A stretch of 64,000 bases of DNA, from NCBI GenBank assembly GCA_004380135.1, contig QXCR01000001.1, positions 1 through 64,000 on the forward strand. The letters are read 5' to 3'. A model generated the notes under the pieces. That model saw only the letters and a list, made by a program, of their open reading frames with translations, did not search any database and had not been told where the DNA came from. This DNA comes from Stemphylium vesicarium (taxonomy: Eukaryota > Ascomycota > Dothideomycetes > Pleosporales > Pleosporaceae). The position numbers were made by a program, and so were the translations under genes. Shown piece after piece: positions 44,582-55,106 of this stretch (position 1 is its first letter; each line of letters starts with the position of its first letter).

Positions 44582-45204
44582 CTAGTATCCCTTTCTCATT
44601 CTCAGCCAGACCAGAAGCGCACAAACAATCACGACAACGGCAGTCATGAACATGAAGGCGGTGTCGGCTTGCGACTCCCTGCAGTGAGCCAGTATAGTAT
44701 CCGCAAAATCCTGTTCACTCTTGTTTACCTGGACCCAGGAGTAGCGGTGTCCGCCAAGTTCTTGGAAACCACCGTTAAACCATTCATTTGAGACGAGCTC
44801 CCATGCGTTCCCCATGTCTGACCATTCTTTGCATTCGACGCCCTTGAGCTTGATAGCGAAAAGCTAGGAAACAATCAGTAAGTGCTTACTTAGAGCTGCC
44901 AAATACAGCAGTAAGGTTAACAAGAAAGGAAGATACGTACCACTCCACCAGCAAGATTGACGAGGGCAACAATGCCATCAATAACGAGGCCAACAATACC
45001 GCCCAGGAAGTCGAACCACGTCGCAGCTAGCCCAATCAAGGCAGCTACGAAGGAAAGACCGCCCACAAAGGCTCCATAGCCGAGACTTGCTGGGAGATCG
45101 CCCCAGTGATGACCGCGGATGAGTGTAACGCTGAGACCGAGTACGACAATGCCGAAAAGTGCTTGGGCGCCGCGCAACACGAAGTTGAAGAGTGAAGATA
45201 GCAT
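44582..45204 (-). CDS. Four-TM MARVEL-like membrane protein, paralogue 3
   Basis: Two exons, 44941-45204 and 44582-44863, encode 181 aa. It starts MLSSLFNFVLRGAQALFGIV, then VLGLSVTLIRGHHWGDLPAS, a second helix GGLSFVAALIGLAATW and a third IVGLVIDGIVALVNLAGGV ending exactly at the phase-0 intron. The second exon starts LFAIKLKGVECKEWSDMGNA and its loop closes with HCRESQADTAF before the last helix MFMTAVVVIVCALLVWLRM. This copy is closest to the usual fungal MARVEL-domain consensus and is probably the ancestral-like member. The intron is GTACGT...CTAG. Confidence 0.75.
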
Positions 45205-46279
45205 TTTCGTTCAGGGGTTGTGAGGTACAGCCGACAGGGTGGGGTGGGGTGTAATGGGATGGGATGGAACGTGAGGTTTGTTCGGTGAAAGTTTGCTTTT
45301 GTGTTCGTTGTTTGGAGGCAGGAGAGACGAGACGCTCTTTCCCAATACCAGCTCACGCTACGAAGCTTATAAATGCACAAAACTCTGGAGACAGAGGATA
45401 AGGGCTAAGGATTAGAAATTGAAGAAGAACACAACTTGCGGCGCGTGTTAGCCTTCAAGTATTTCCCATTTTTTGTCTAAGAGCTGTTTGCCCGTACGGC
45501 CCCCCGTCTCAGGCGCCCACGTCGCGAGGCTGTAACGAGGGCTCCAACGCCGCATCCTCACCTAGTCCTGTGCGACGAACAAGGCAGACACGGCGCTTCA
45601 AGTGGATAGCGCTACTTCCTGACGGCCCCATGATACTGCTTGTGGTGGTGGTGGTGGTGGTGGTGGTTCGAGAGTGTGACGGAGAAGGCTTGATAAGGCA
45701 TGGTTGCCTGGCGAGGATCGCTAGACAAGCCCCACTTTTGTCGACGCGCAGCCAATGGGCACGAAGGGGTAAATAAAACTCAATGGAAAAGACGGCAAGC
45801 GAAGAATTGGAAAAATTGGTTGTCTGTGCAATGTGACTGGTTTGCATGTGGAATGATGTAAGAGGAAAGGACCATAGGGCTGTTACTAACCGGTCTGTGC
45901 TAAGTTTAGTGTCACCACCCAGAGGATATGTGACGATGTGGTGCCCTGCGTGGCGATGCACTACGCTATACGCTCCCTGTCTGAATTAACCGGACGTATG
46001 ATTTCGTCGAATTTCTTCTGAGCATGGAGCAAGCGAACTCGGTGTCCATACCGCGTTTTCTTACAACTTGCTGTCAGAGCAAGCGCTGGGGCTGGGTTTG
46101 AGACAATGTGCGACAGATACCCGTTGAACATTACATGATTGGTATGCCTGGCACGACATGCTACACACCCCAAGCCTGTGTCGCAGTGCCCCGCGTCGAA
46201 AAAGAAAAGAACATTGGGGACGCGCACGTCTCCAAACCGTCGACCGACAACGCATTTCTTACACACATGCCAATGGTCT
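45205..46279. other. Intergenic region with a GTG microsatellite
   Basis: 1.07 kb between the MARVEL-like array and the M28 peptidase stop codon. A run of GTG units occupies about 45642-45667. The minus-strand open frame 45509-45961 is partly created by this repeat and has no domain. No gene is supported. Confidence 0.5.
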
Positions 46280-48675
46280 TCAGGCCTCCAAGATCCTCGC
46301 CGCGGCCAATATAGCCTTTGCAGTTCTTCCAACGTAATCTTTCGCCAGACTGAGGTTACCTGCAATAACTGCCTCCGTGACCCCAGTGAAGGGAACGGGT
46401 CTATACCCAGTATCGATACCCGGCGCAAAGACAAGATGCTGATAGAATTCTCTCCCGGGAAGGCCTCCTTGGCTGATGAACCCACGCCCAAAGTGTCGAG
46501 CTTTGCGATTGACCTCCTTGAGCAGACCTTTGTCACTTGAAGCAACAGCCATCTTGCGAGCGGCATCCAACTGCCGCGCCGCTTCCTTGAAACTTGCAAG
46601 AGCATGCTCAAGCTCCTTGATATCAACCGCCACCGTTGCATTTACAGATGACAACAGCTTCTGGAGGTCGTCGAGCCATGCCTGCATCTCTACGCCGTAG
46701 TTTCCTGGTTCAAGCGGTACGGCATCTTCATCCACTAGCTGAAACAGCATCAAAGTCAAGAATTGCCCAATAGCCTTGTGCATCGCAAACCCCGGGTCTG
46801 CAAATTTCGTCATCCAATGGTAATTGTCGTAGTTCGAGTGCGTATGATAAATCGGATCTAGGGGAGCTCGTGTGGTGCCTATATCGATAGCGGAGATGCC
46901 ACCGCGGTGCACGAAAGCTGTGTAGTCGCTTTGTGCGCCCAGAGCATCGATTTCCCCTGATTTTTCCTCCCAGACGTCGTAGATGGTACGGTTTTGCCCA
47001 TGGGGCCAGACGACCTTTTGGGCGGTGGATGTGGTAAGAGCGTGCAGGTCTGGACTGGCGCCGAAGTCGGGGACGGTACCAGCGACTCCGACGTCAATGT
47101 TTAGGTAGGAAACCGCGGATGATCTCAACCAAGGAGTGTACTCCTCAACCCACTCAGTACTAATACTCGTCAGTCTCGTCACATCCGCGTACTGCAAAAT
47201 GAAAAGAGGACTTGCCTTCCCACTAGGCCATATTCTTCGGCATCCCAGCTACAGAGGACGATGGTCCGCTTTGGTTTCCACCCTGTCTTCAGAAGGGTGC
47301 CGATCGCTCTTGCCAACTCGATCAAAATCGCCGAGCCAGAATGTGGATCCGCTTCCGCTCGTCAGTCGTTTCTTCGCAACACACTGCCGTTCTCACGCAG
47401 GTACTCACCTGCGCCACCTATCATCCAAGCATCATGGTGATTCCCGACCACGACAATTTCATCCTCTTCCGTCCCATTAACAATACCTACAGCGTTATGG
47501 ATCCAGTTGATCTCGTCCCTCATGATGTTACCCATAGACAAGACAGCTTCTGACGGTCCACTACTATACTCGACACCCTCAATTCCGCCCATCCAGTTCA
47601 GCGTATCCACTGTCTCGGCATCAAACCCCCTACCATTCAACGCCATCAACAACGGCTTAGCCTCCACCCAAGACAATGGCAAACTAGGAATCTTCGGTAC
47701 AGTCTTCATCTCCATCCTCTCCACACCTTCCTTCGACGGATACCCCGGTGTTGTTGGGTCCCCCGGATACGTGCTCAGATCCATAACACTGCCTCGTTGA
47801 ATACTCGTGGGATTTCTAGCCGGACCATCAGGATAAGGGGCATAGTTTTCCGCAGTCATGTCATTGTCGTCGCCCGGGTCAGTGAATATGACAGCCCCGA
47901 TCATGCCAAAGGCTTGTGCATTTTTCACCTTGAGACCGCGGAATGGGCCGCCATACCTTGCGAGGGCGATCTTGCCACCAAGTTCAATGCCTAGGGTGAT
48001 GAGGCGCTGGAAATCCTTACGTGAGCCGCGGCCTGGTAAGACATTAGCTTTCAGGTACTCATGCAGCTGGATATGAGAGCGTTCACGCACCAACATAGAC
48101 GTACTGCGCTGAAGCATTTCCTGAACCGGAATAGCCATGGAAGGCGGGAATGCGATCAGGATTACCCGTCGTTTCATCTTCTTCAAGAACTTCTTCTTCT
48201 AGAGTCGGGTTGTAGGTGCTTCCATTGGCGTATCTGAGCTCGAGCCATTGATGGATGGGATAGTCGAGATGCACATCTTTGGGCCGTGGTTAGCCTTATG
48301 TTGCCACTGGGTTGCAGTGAGATACTCACGGTAGCTGTCTATTCTGGTATCGAAACCATGTTCAGCCCATCTCTCGGTTGTCCATTTCGGAACTGCGTCA
48401 CTTTCGCCCGCGAGATTCCTTTTGTGAGCTGCAATACATTAACATCATCTGATGTGTACTCGTCTGGTGTAACATTTACAATAGTAGCTTGACCAGGTTG
48501 CTATCGAAGTGTTGTCAAAAGAAGACACCAATACCTGTTCGTTCGGGGTCAAGACTGGTGGGAAAACAGGTGTTGTGTCGTGCCGTCGTAAATGGCGATC
48601 ATGGTGTCTGTAGTGCTGTTCTTTGTCGCATCCGCGCGCGACGGATGCCGCAAGAAGTACCAAGATCAGTTGCAT
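46280..48675 (-). CDS. Secreted M28B metallopeptidase, glutamate carboxypeptidase II / PSMA-like
   Basis: Six exons, 48480-48675, 48330-48428, 48091-48276, 47409-48032, 47216-47351 and 46280-47159, give 706 aa. MQLILVLLAASVARG is a signal peptide. A PA domain (VKNAQAFGMIGAVIFTDPGD) is inserted before the catalytic core. Zinc ligands are visible in order: VVVGNHHDAW (His), GGADPHSGSA (Asp), SWDAEEYGLVGSTEW (Glu pair and context), IDALGAQSDY (Asp region) and YHTHSNYDNYHW (His). The C-terminal TFR dimerisation domain follows (GVEMQAWLDDLQKLLSSVNA). Family members remove C-terminal Glu or other residues from peptides. The fifth intron has a GC-AG boundary (AAG|GCAAGT...ATTAG), needed to join VG to STEW. 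Confidence 0.92.
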
Positions 48676-49081
48676 GGTACTTAAGGTCAGAATTGCATGG
48701 AGCGGAGAATGGTCAACAGTAATGGAGTGTCCGTTTGGTATTTGAAGGCATTTCTAGTGCCAAGTGGTCGTGCGTTCGCCGCATTAGCCATCAACCAGGT
48801 TAGCCAAATGAACGACCCCAGTTACTACAATCTGTATAAACGACGATCAAGTGGGGTTTTAGGGATCTGGGAATGTTTACGAAACGTGATGTCACTCAAA
48901 GTGGGATGAATTTGCCCGAGGAAGACGGGCCTTGGCTGATTTATAGTGACTTGGCACATCAGATGACACAGTAGGTTTATTTCGGGATTTCTACATGGCG
49001 TAGTTGCCAAGTACATGCGTCTTGTAGCCAGAGATCGAGCAAATGAAGCCAGTTCCTAAGTCTGGTCCGAGAGCTCATTGC
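48676..49081. other. Intergenic region between M28 peptidase and 2OG oxygenase
   Basis: 0.41 kb holding the promoter of the peptidase and the 3' end of the oxygenase gene. No gene is seen. Confidence 0.5.
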
Positions 49082-50245
49082 CTAAGCGCTGACCTCGACA
49101 GCAGAAACTTCAACAGCAGCGTTCTTCCCGACATCAACACTGAGAGGTTTCGGCTGAGGGATCCCATAAGCATCGGTATCATCCTCCTGCATACCCCCGA
49201 GCAACAAGGAGCTTGGAGCGGCCGCCTGGTCTGCAGGAGAAGCCAAGAAAGCCATGAACTTCTCGTCATGCCATTGACGTGAAGTGACATATCTGCCCTC
49301 GCTGTCCTGAAACATGGTCTCATCTTCCGCGCGGAGGAAGTATGCGACCGAGTATCGGTGCTCGCTGTAGTCGTACGGCACGACACGATGGATGCACGAT
49401 TGGAATATGTGTCCGCTAGCGAAGCGAAGGGAATCACCAACGTTGATGATGGCTTGACCCTTCTTGGGCTCCACGAAGCCGAATTCCTTAGTACCAGGTG
49501 GACGGATCTGGAGACCCCACTGCTCGGTGAAGAGAACAGTCAACGAGCTGATGTCAGTGTGCTTCTGATGACCGACGTTTCCATCCTTGGAAGGATTGGA
49601 GGGGATGTAGTGCATCATGGACAGAGTGCTTGTAGAAGGGCGGTGGTTTCGGTGTAGGTTCTCAAAACGCGATGCACCTGTGAGGCCGAAGGCTGTGGAA
49701 AGAGCCGCCAAAATTGCCTTGCCCATGATGTTGTTACCAGAAATGGCGTTCTCGAGTATCTTTAGGTCGGTACTGTTCTTGATGTTGCGGGGAATATGGG
49801 GAGACTCGCGTTGAATCTCATCGCGAGAAACCTTGACCATCTCGTAGCCGTCACGCGTGTCCTCCAAGACACCGTTTCGAGAGCCAACGGGCTCGTATCT
49901 AGAGGTGATCAGTATCTGTGCTAAAGCTAAAGTGCAAAAGAGTTCTATTACTAACCCGAGATGAGGAGAGATGAGTCCATACTCGTTCTTGACCTCAAGG
50001 GGGGATTCGAAGAACCTGTGCATGAGCTTTAACAACTCTTGGTGGTCATCGATGAATCGGCGTCCATCAACATTGTTGAGATCGAGGTAGAAGAAGCCCT
50101 CGTCCTTGCAGCACTGCAGAAGCTTCTCGAGCTCGGCAGGCTCTTGGGACAGAAGTGCTGAAAAGTCGATGGTCTCCATAGGGTAGACGGGGACCTGCTT
50201 TCCATTCCACTCGACCCTGCGGAGTGTTTCGTTTGTTGGAGCCAT
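49082..50245 (-). CDS. 2-oxoglutarate/Fe(II)-dependent dioxygenase, isopenicillin-N-synthase-like
   Basis: Two exons, 49957-50245 and 49082-49899, encode 368 aa. The DIOX_N domain starts VPVYPMETIDFSALLSQEPA and contains GFFYLDLNNVDG. The catalytic 2OG-FeII_Oxy domain shows GNVGHQKHTDISSLTVLFTE with the His and Asp iron ligands, INVGDSLRFASGHIFQSCIH with the second His, and HRYSVAYF with the Arg that binds 2-oxoglutarate. Relatives hydroxylate or desaturate secondary metabolites and hormones in fungi and plants; the substrate here is open. The 57-nt intron is a multiple of three and contains no stop, so retention would insert 19 residues. The C-terminus ends in a short repeat, AVEVSAVEVSA. 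Confidence 0.88.
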   Translation of the reverse strand: MAPTNETLRRVEWNGKQVPVYPMETIDFSALLSQEPAELEKLLQCCKDEGFFYLDLNNVDGRRFIDDHQELLKLMHRFFESPLEVKNEYGLISPHLGLVIELFCTLALAQILITSRYEPVGSRNGVLEDTRDGYEMVKVSRDEIQRESPHIPRNIKNSTDLKILENAISGNNIMGKAILAALSTAFGLTGASRFENLHRNHRPSTSTLSMMHYIPSNPSKDGNVGHQKHTDISSLTVLFTEQWGLQIRPPGTKEFGFVEPKKGQAIINVGDSLRFASGHIFQSCIHRVVPYDYSEHRYSVAYFLRAEDETMFQDSEGRYVTSRQWHDEKFMAFLASPADQAAAPSSLLLGGMQEDDTDAYGIPQPKPLSVDVGKNAAVEVSAVEVSA

Positions 50246-51200
50246 GTTGTCTGATGATTTGGTAGATGTTGCTGAGGAACGTGTTCTTTGAAATTGACAG
50301 AAACGTGATGATAGAGTTGTTCTCTATACGCATCAGTTTGTAAATTTATAGTAAGCTCAACATTCAACTTCTATGATGCGGTGATAACTTCCTGCCCAGT
50401 ACTCATTGATTGAACTTCATTACGATGATACACCATATGTGGCTTCCCCAGGCACAGAGATGAGGATAGATTGGACCATGTTGATCTCGACCTCAGACTT
50501 TTGGGAGACCGTTTCATACCCCGCACTCTGTGTAGCTATCAAGTGCGCGATGAGACCGGCATGTGTTGCCACTGTATCCTCGCTAACGATCGCCTTTTGA
50601 TTGATGAATTCTCTGGTCTCCGCATCTTGCTGTATCAGCAGCATCTTGAGACAGCGCGAACCGTCCAGGTGGGATAGCGACTCTTGGATTACATGCCATT
50701 TGCGCGTTGTATGGCTAAAGGTGACTGCCGCAACGCTTCTTGGCAGATCCACAACCATAGTATTTGAGGGAGCTTTGCGATAGGCGGTGCACTACTGAGG
50801 CCTGGAGACGGTAATCTAGTTGCGGTCACAGGCGGAGCTGTGCATAGTATCGGCAGCTGGGCAGTAACTGCCGTAAATGAGGTTACGACTGGTGGGGCCT
50901 CCGTGGGGATGTCGATACTTGAGACGCTTGCCTGGTGATGTCGCACATGCGCGCTTTTGGAAAGTAGCTATTCCGTCATGTAGAGTGTTCAGATGGTATT
51001 ATCTCGGGAGTGTCTCGATGGAGGTTGAGCGGTAGTCATCGCATCCTTCTCAGATGCAAGGTGTGGGGCGGCCTCGTCACCCTGGAACGCTAACCACATC
51101 ATAACTAACAAGGCTGCACTCAAAGCAACAACCTGATGAGCTTCGTTCCACATCTTGTATGTTATTGATACATGAACCTCTACTTATATCTTAATACGTT
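50246..51200. other. Intergenic region with one doubtful minus-strand gene
   Basis: On the minus strand an ATG at 51153 opens a hydrophobic N-terminus (MWNEAHQVVALSAALLVMMW) that stops after about 50 codons, and further down two open frames (50689-50946 and 50420-50758) follow in different phases. They could be exons of a small secreted-protein gene, but I could not find a splice set that joins them cleanly, so no CDS is called. The rest is promoter of the oxygenase and 3' flank of the dehydrogenase. Confidence 0.35.
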
Positions 51201-53078
51201 TTACAACTTCATACCCAAGACCTTATGCACCCTTAGAGCTTGTCTGATACTCAAGTCCAACATGATCTCCTCGCTACCACCAGGAATAGCATAAGCCCTG
51301 ACGTCTCTGTACAGTCTCTCGACCTTCGCGCCCTGACCGCCGCGGCTATAACTTAAGCCACCAAAGATTTGACTTGCTTCCCTAGCACAGAACTCAAAAG
51401 TTGTTGTGCTCTGCGCCTTCAAACTGGCGATAGCGCCACCGAGCTTCAGCATAGCCTCCATCTCGTTCATCTTGTCACATTGGTAGATGAGATTCTCCAT
51501 CCAGTTGTAACTAGCTTCGATTTGGCGAGCCATGTGTGCGAGCTTGAGGCGGATGACGGGGTGGTCGATGAGGCGCTTGCCGAAGGTCTTGCGCTTATGT
51601 GCATACTTGACGCTCTCCTCGTAGCAGACGCGGGAAAAGCGTAGACACTGAATGATGATACCGATACGCTCGTGGTTGAAGTTCTAGGTAATTGTTAGTA
51701 TGCATCTCCCATGTAGTTTCGATAATAATGTAACGTACCGTCATGACAACCTTGAAGCCCTGGTTTTCCTTGCCGATGAGGTTCTCAACAGGAACCTTGA
51801 CGTCCTCGAAGGTGATGTAGGTGGTTCCACTGCTCCAGACACCCTGGCAGTCCATCTTTCGTGTTGAGACGCCGCCAGCGCTGCGCTCGATCAGAAGCAC
51901 GGAAACACCGTTCATGCCCTCACCGCCGGTGCGGACAGCAGTTGTGAAGTATTCTGACCAGATACCGTTTGTGATCCATTTCTTCTCGCCGTTCACGATG
52001 TAGTGCTTGCCGTCTTCAGAGAGCTTGGCTTCGCAGGTGAGGTTCGCCACGTCACTTCCGGCATCCATTAGATGTTAGTGCTGTCCTGCCTGCTCTTGAT
52101 GAAGAATGGTAACTTACCAGGCTCGGTGATGGCCAAGCAAATCCGCTTGTTTCCATTGAGCAGATCTGGGCCAATGCGCTGGACAAGCTCCTTCTTGCCA
52201 AACTTGAACAGAGGTGGTCCGCCAATTCCGTATCCACCGATGAGGCCCCAGACAAGACCGCCACTGCCTGTCCTCGAAATCTCGTCGGTTATGATCATCT
52301 CGTGGAAGTGATCCCACTTCTCTGGCGGTACGCTCTTGACTCTCCGGTCGGTATACTGTGTAGGGAAATTGATGCCGAGCATACCGGCGAGGTATCCCCG
52401 CTCACCCATTTCCTTGAAGATCTCGTCGGGTACTTTTTTCGCTTCGTCCCATTCGGTCACGTAGGGCATGAGTTTCTCTTCGACCCATTCGCGGACTTCC
52501 TCGCGCAGAGCGACGTGAGTCTCATTGAAGTAGGGGGAGTGGTACTGGTCGCTGTGTTAGCAAGATTCGAAGAGAGTCGAAAGCGTGTTCATCGACATAC
52601 TGTCTGGTACCATGAGGGGTCTGCGTATGGAACAAGGTCGCCGTAGGCATCAAACGGCTCGGCCTCCTCGGCAGCCTCAGTTGGCTGGGGTGCCACGACG
52701 CCCGAGTTTGCCTCCGGCTTGACCACGTCCTTCTTCTCACTCTTCTTTTCTGGGGCAGCAGTTGCAGGAGGAGCGGGGGGCGCGGCCTTGGTGTCTAATG
52801 ACCCAACCTGGAGTTGCTTCTGGTACTTCTTGAGAATGCTGTCGTTGTGATACTTCCAGAACTGCTTTGACGCGTCTTTGCCGGCTACGCGCTGGAGGAC
52901 TTGGAGGTGTCAGCTACTAATGTGAAACACATGTCATGGGGCGCAAAATACTCTTCTTGCCTCCGGGATGCTCCTCCTGAAAGTTGGTGAGGTCGTAAAC
53001 ATCTTCGTCCACAATGATCCACAAGTCGCTCGCAGTCTTGTGCGACGCGACGTCTGCAGTTGAGAAGCGTTTCGCCAT
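51201..53078 (-). CDS. Cytochrome b5 / acyl-CoA dehydrogenase fusion protein
   Basis: Five exons, 52952-53078, 52601-52899, 52118-52544, about 51739-52064 and 51201-51683, give 553 aa. The N-terminal cytochrome b5 domain starts MAKRFSTADVASHKTASDLW and has the heme motif HPGGKK with a second His in FWKYHNDS. An Ala/Pro/Lys-rich linker leads to the acyl-CoA dehydrogenase: YLAGMLGINFPTQYTDRRVK, RICLAITEP, then GEKKWITNGIWSEYFTTAVR, and the C-terminal helical domain RIGIIIQCLRFSRVCYEESV. In fungi this fusion is thought to act on fatty acyl-type substrates, with the b5 domain as electron partner. The third intron (52065-52117) starts GTAAGT and has a CTAAC branch site, but the place where AG should be reads GG, so this junction is uncertain. 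Confidence 0.88.
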
Positions 53079-53795
53079 CTTGCTCTAGATTTCAGGACGT
53101 AGAGGAAAGGGAGGATAAGAGTACGGAAAGCAAGATGATGAGCTGTCGCTTTCAGTAATCACAAGACACAGTCGGAAGACCTTCTGGGGCTTTTAAGAGG
53201 CTTAGTATGGTTTCGAGTGGCTTTCACATGCCAGCAGCTACTCCACGCCAAGGCAATCCGGGGAAGCCAGCCATCTGCTGAAAATCGGCCGCAGAGTAGC
53301 GCGTTTGGGGTGCAGCGGCCGCCATCTTGTGATCTCGTGAGCGGGATTGCACGCGCTACAATTGGCCGTCTTGTCCATGGCCGGCTGACTTGCTATTTGC
53401 AGGTAGACGTCATTCACAAGGGATGCCGAGGTATGCCGCATCGGGCTGGCTCACGTGGAAGCGTTCGAGCTGTGGAGGCCGGGGATCCGCGGCGCCGAAG
53501 GGCTTCACATGTCAACGTGTCGTCGACGCTGAGGTGCTGACATTCAGTTGCGTCGGGAGACGTCGCAGGTGCACGTTATGTCCCCGGCAGGCGGCCATAT
53601 CGAGAATGTCGGACCAAGCAGCACCGAAGCGGAAGGCTCATCCATCGCGTTGTTTGTGTGGGGTGTCCGCGTCAGCTCCCGTCATAGCCTGACGACTTCC
53701 ATAGTAACACCTGCGTTCGACTGCAGTCCTTGATCTTGCTCTCTCTATTCCCTCTCCTTGTTTACACGTGCCCGAGAAATTGCAGGAGAAACGCG
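53079..53795. other. Divergent promoter region
   Basis: 0.7 kb between the start codons of the dehydrogenase fusion and the cupin gene. GC-rich in the middle with palindrome-prone stretches (CGGCCG, GGCCGG). No gene is supported. Confidence 0.5.
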
Positions 53796-54324
53796 ATGCC
53801 CGGTGAAGTACAAGTCAAGAAAGTATCAGAAATCCAAGCTCCCGATGGGCCCAAAACCGACGGCATGATCCGAATGCCTGCCATCGTAGATATGTTCGAC
53901 CAGCTGTGTGGCACTGGTAGGAATAGATTAGGCTCATGATGCCGATACTGTGACTGCTAACGACGATAGTTATGGTTGCCAAACCGCATACAACCTCCGC
54001 AGGCCACCATCACGGTAGCGAAGGTATGCTTCCAGCTGGACCTGCGCCTACTCCTTACGCGTCGCAACGTCTCTTCATGTTTTCGAGCATGCATCTAATA
54101 TTCGCTTAGATACTATTGTGTATGCCGCGAAAGGGTGCGGTGCCATCGTCAGCGGGTCAAACGGCAACAAGAGTCAAGAGTTAGCCCCTGGTGATTTCGC
54201 TCTGACACCTGCATATGCAGAACATCAGGAGGTCAATGAAAGCGACGAGGATGTTGTCTGGGTTATCATCCGCGGTGGCAGAAACCCAGCGGTACACAAC
54301 CTTGAGGGTTGGACTAAGAGCTAA
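53796..54324 (+). CDS. Small cupin-domain protein
   Basis: Three exons, 53796-53916, 53970-54023 and 54110-54324, encode 129 aa. The single cupin barrel is recognised from HTTSAGHHHGSEDTIVYAAK, where the first His-rich motif (H-x5-H-H-H plus E) supplies metal ligands, followed by GCGAIVSGSNG and the second motif LAPGDFALTPAYAEHQEVNE with its His. It resembles small RmlC-like cupins whose enzymatic role is mostly unknown. Both introns are short; the 54-nt middle exon encodes the metal-binding loop. It stands divergent from the dehydrogenase fusion. Confidence 0.82.
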
Positions 54325-55106
54325 ACTTTGTTGCCGGGCCAAGGCGCTTCGAAATGCGCTTCTTCGGACAAAAAGCGCTACTCTGGAGGGTGGAAATGTC
54401 GTCAAAGACCCATTCCGCGATATTTCGGCACATGTGTCTATGGGCACTGGCGCATGGCAGAATGCCGAATACCCACGTGTATCACTTTTATACCAACGAT
54501 ACGCCCTAGTGACCCTGGCAGACAAAACAATTTCCGTACTTTCCTACTCCGGTTACTCGGTCTCCGCGTATCCACGTCAGGCATTCCTTCTTTCGCCAAC
54601 GCTCTTGCAGGCGTTGAGCCCCAGTCGCGACATGTGGGAGTAAGGCTGGCTGTCATTGGTCAGGTTGCTGACCCAAAGGCACACGACTTCAACCCGCAGG
54701 AATCCCATATAGCGCACACAAAACGATAAAGAGGCAGGCTGTGAGCACAGTTTCCAAGTTCTGTGGTCTGCTTGGCCCGTTATTTATACCGTTCTTCAAA
54801 GATCCTACCTCCTGTCTTGGATTGGGTGGACCAGTCGGCAGTAGCGGCACACATAGCCACAGGTTAGCCACCCGATAGACAAAACGCCAGCAAGTCCCTA
54901 GACTTTGGTAGTCGTTCTTGGACTACGCTCTAGCTAAGCTCTATGGGCAGGGTCTGGTAATTACGCTTCACAAGGCGGTGACGTGGGTGCATTAGAAGTA
55001 TTGCTCAAATAAGCAACGCACAAGCGCCCCGCCCTTGTTGTGTTGTTTACCTTGGAGACCACTCCTCTCTGTTATCGGAGAAGACTATTATCTTCCAAGG
55101 AAGGCA
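54325..55106. other. Intergenic region, nothing recognised
   Basis: 0.78 kb in tandem orientation between the cupin and GH92 genes. Open frames of up to 142 codons on the plus strand (54215-54729) begin inside the cupin gene and show no domain. Confidence 0.5.

Noticed and set aside
45509..45961. Minus-strand open frame of 150 codons
   Set aside because: Part of it is a poly-Thr run made by the GTG microsatellite; no domain, no signal peptide.
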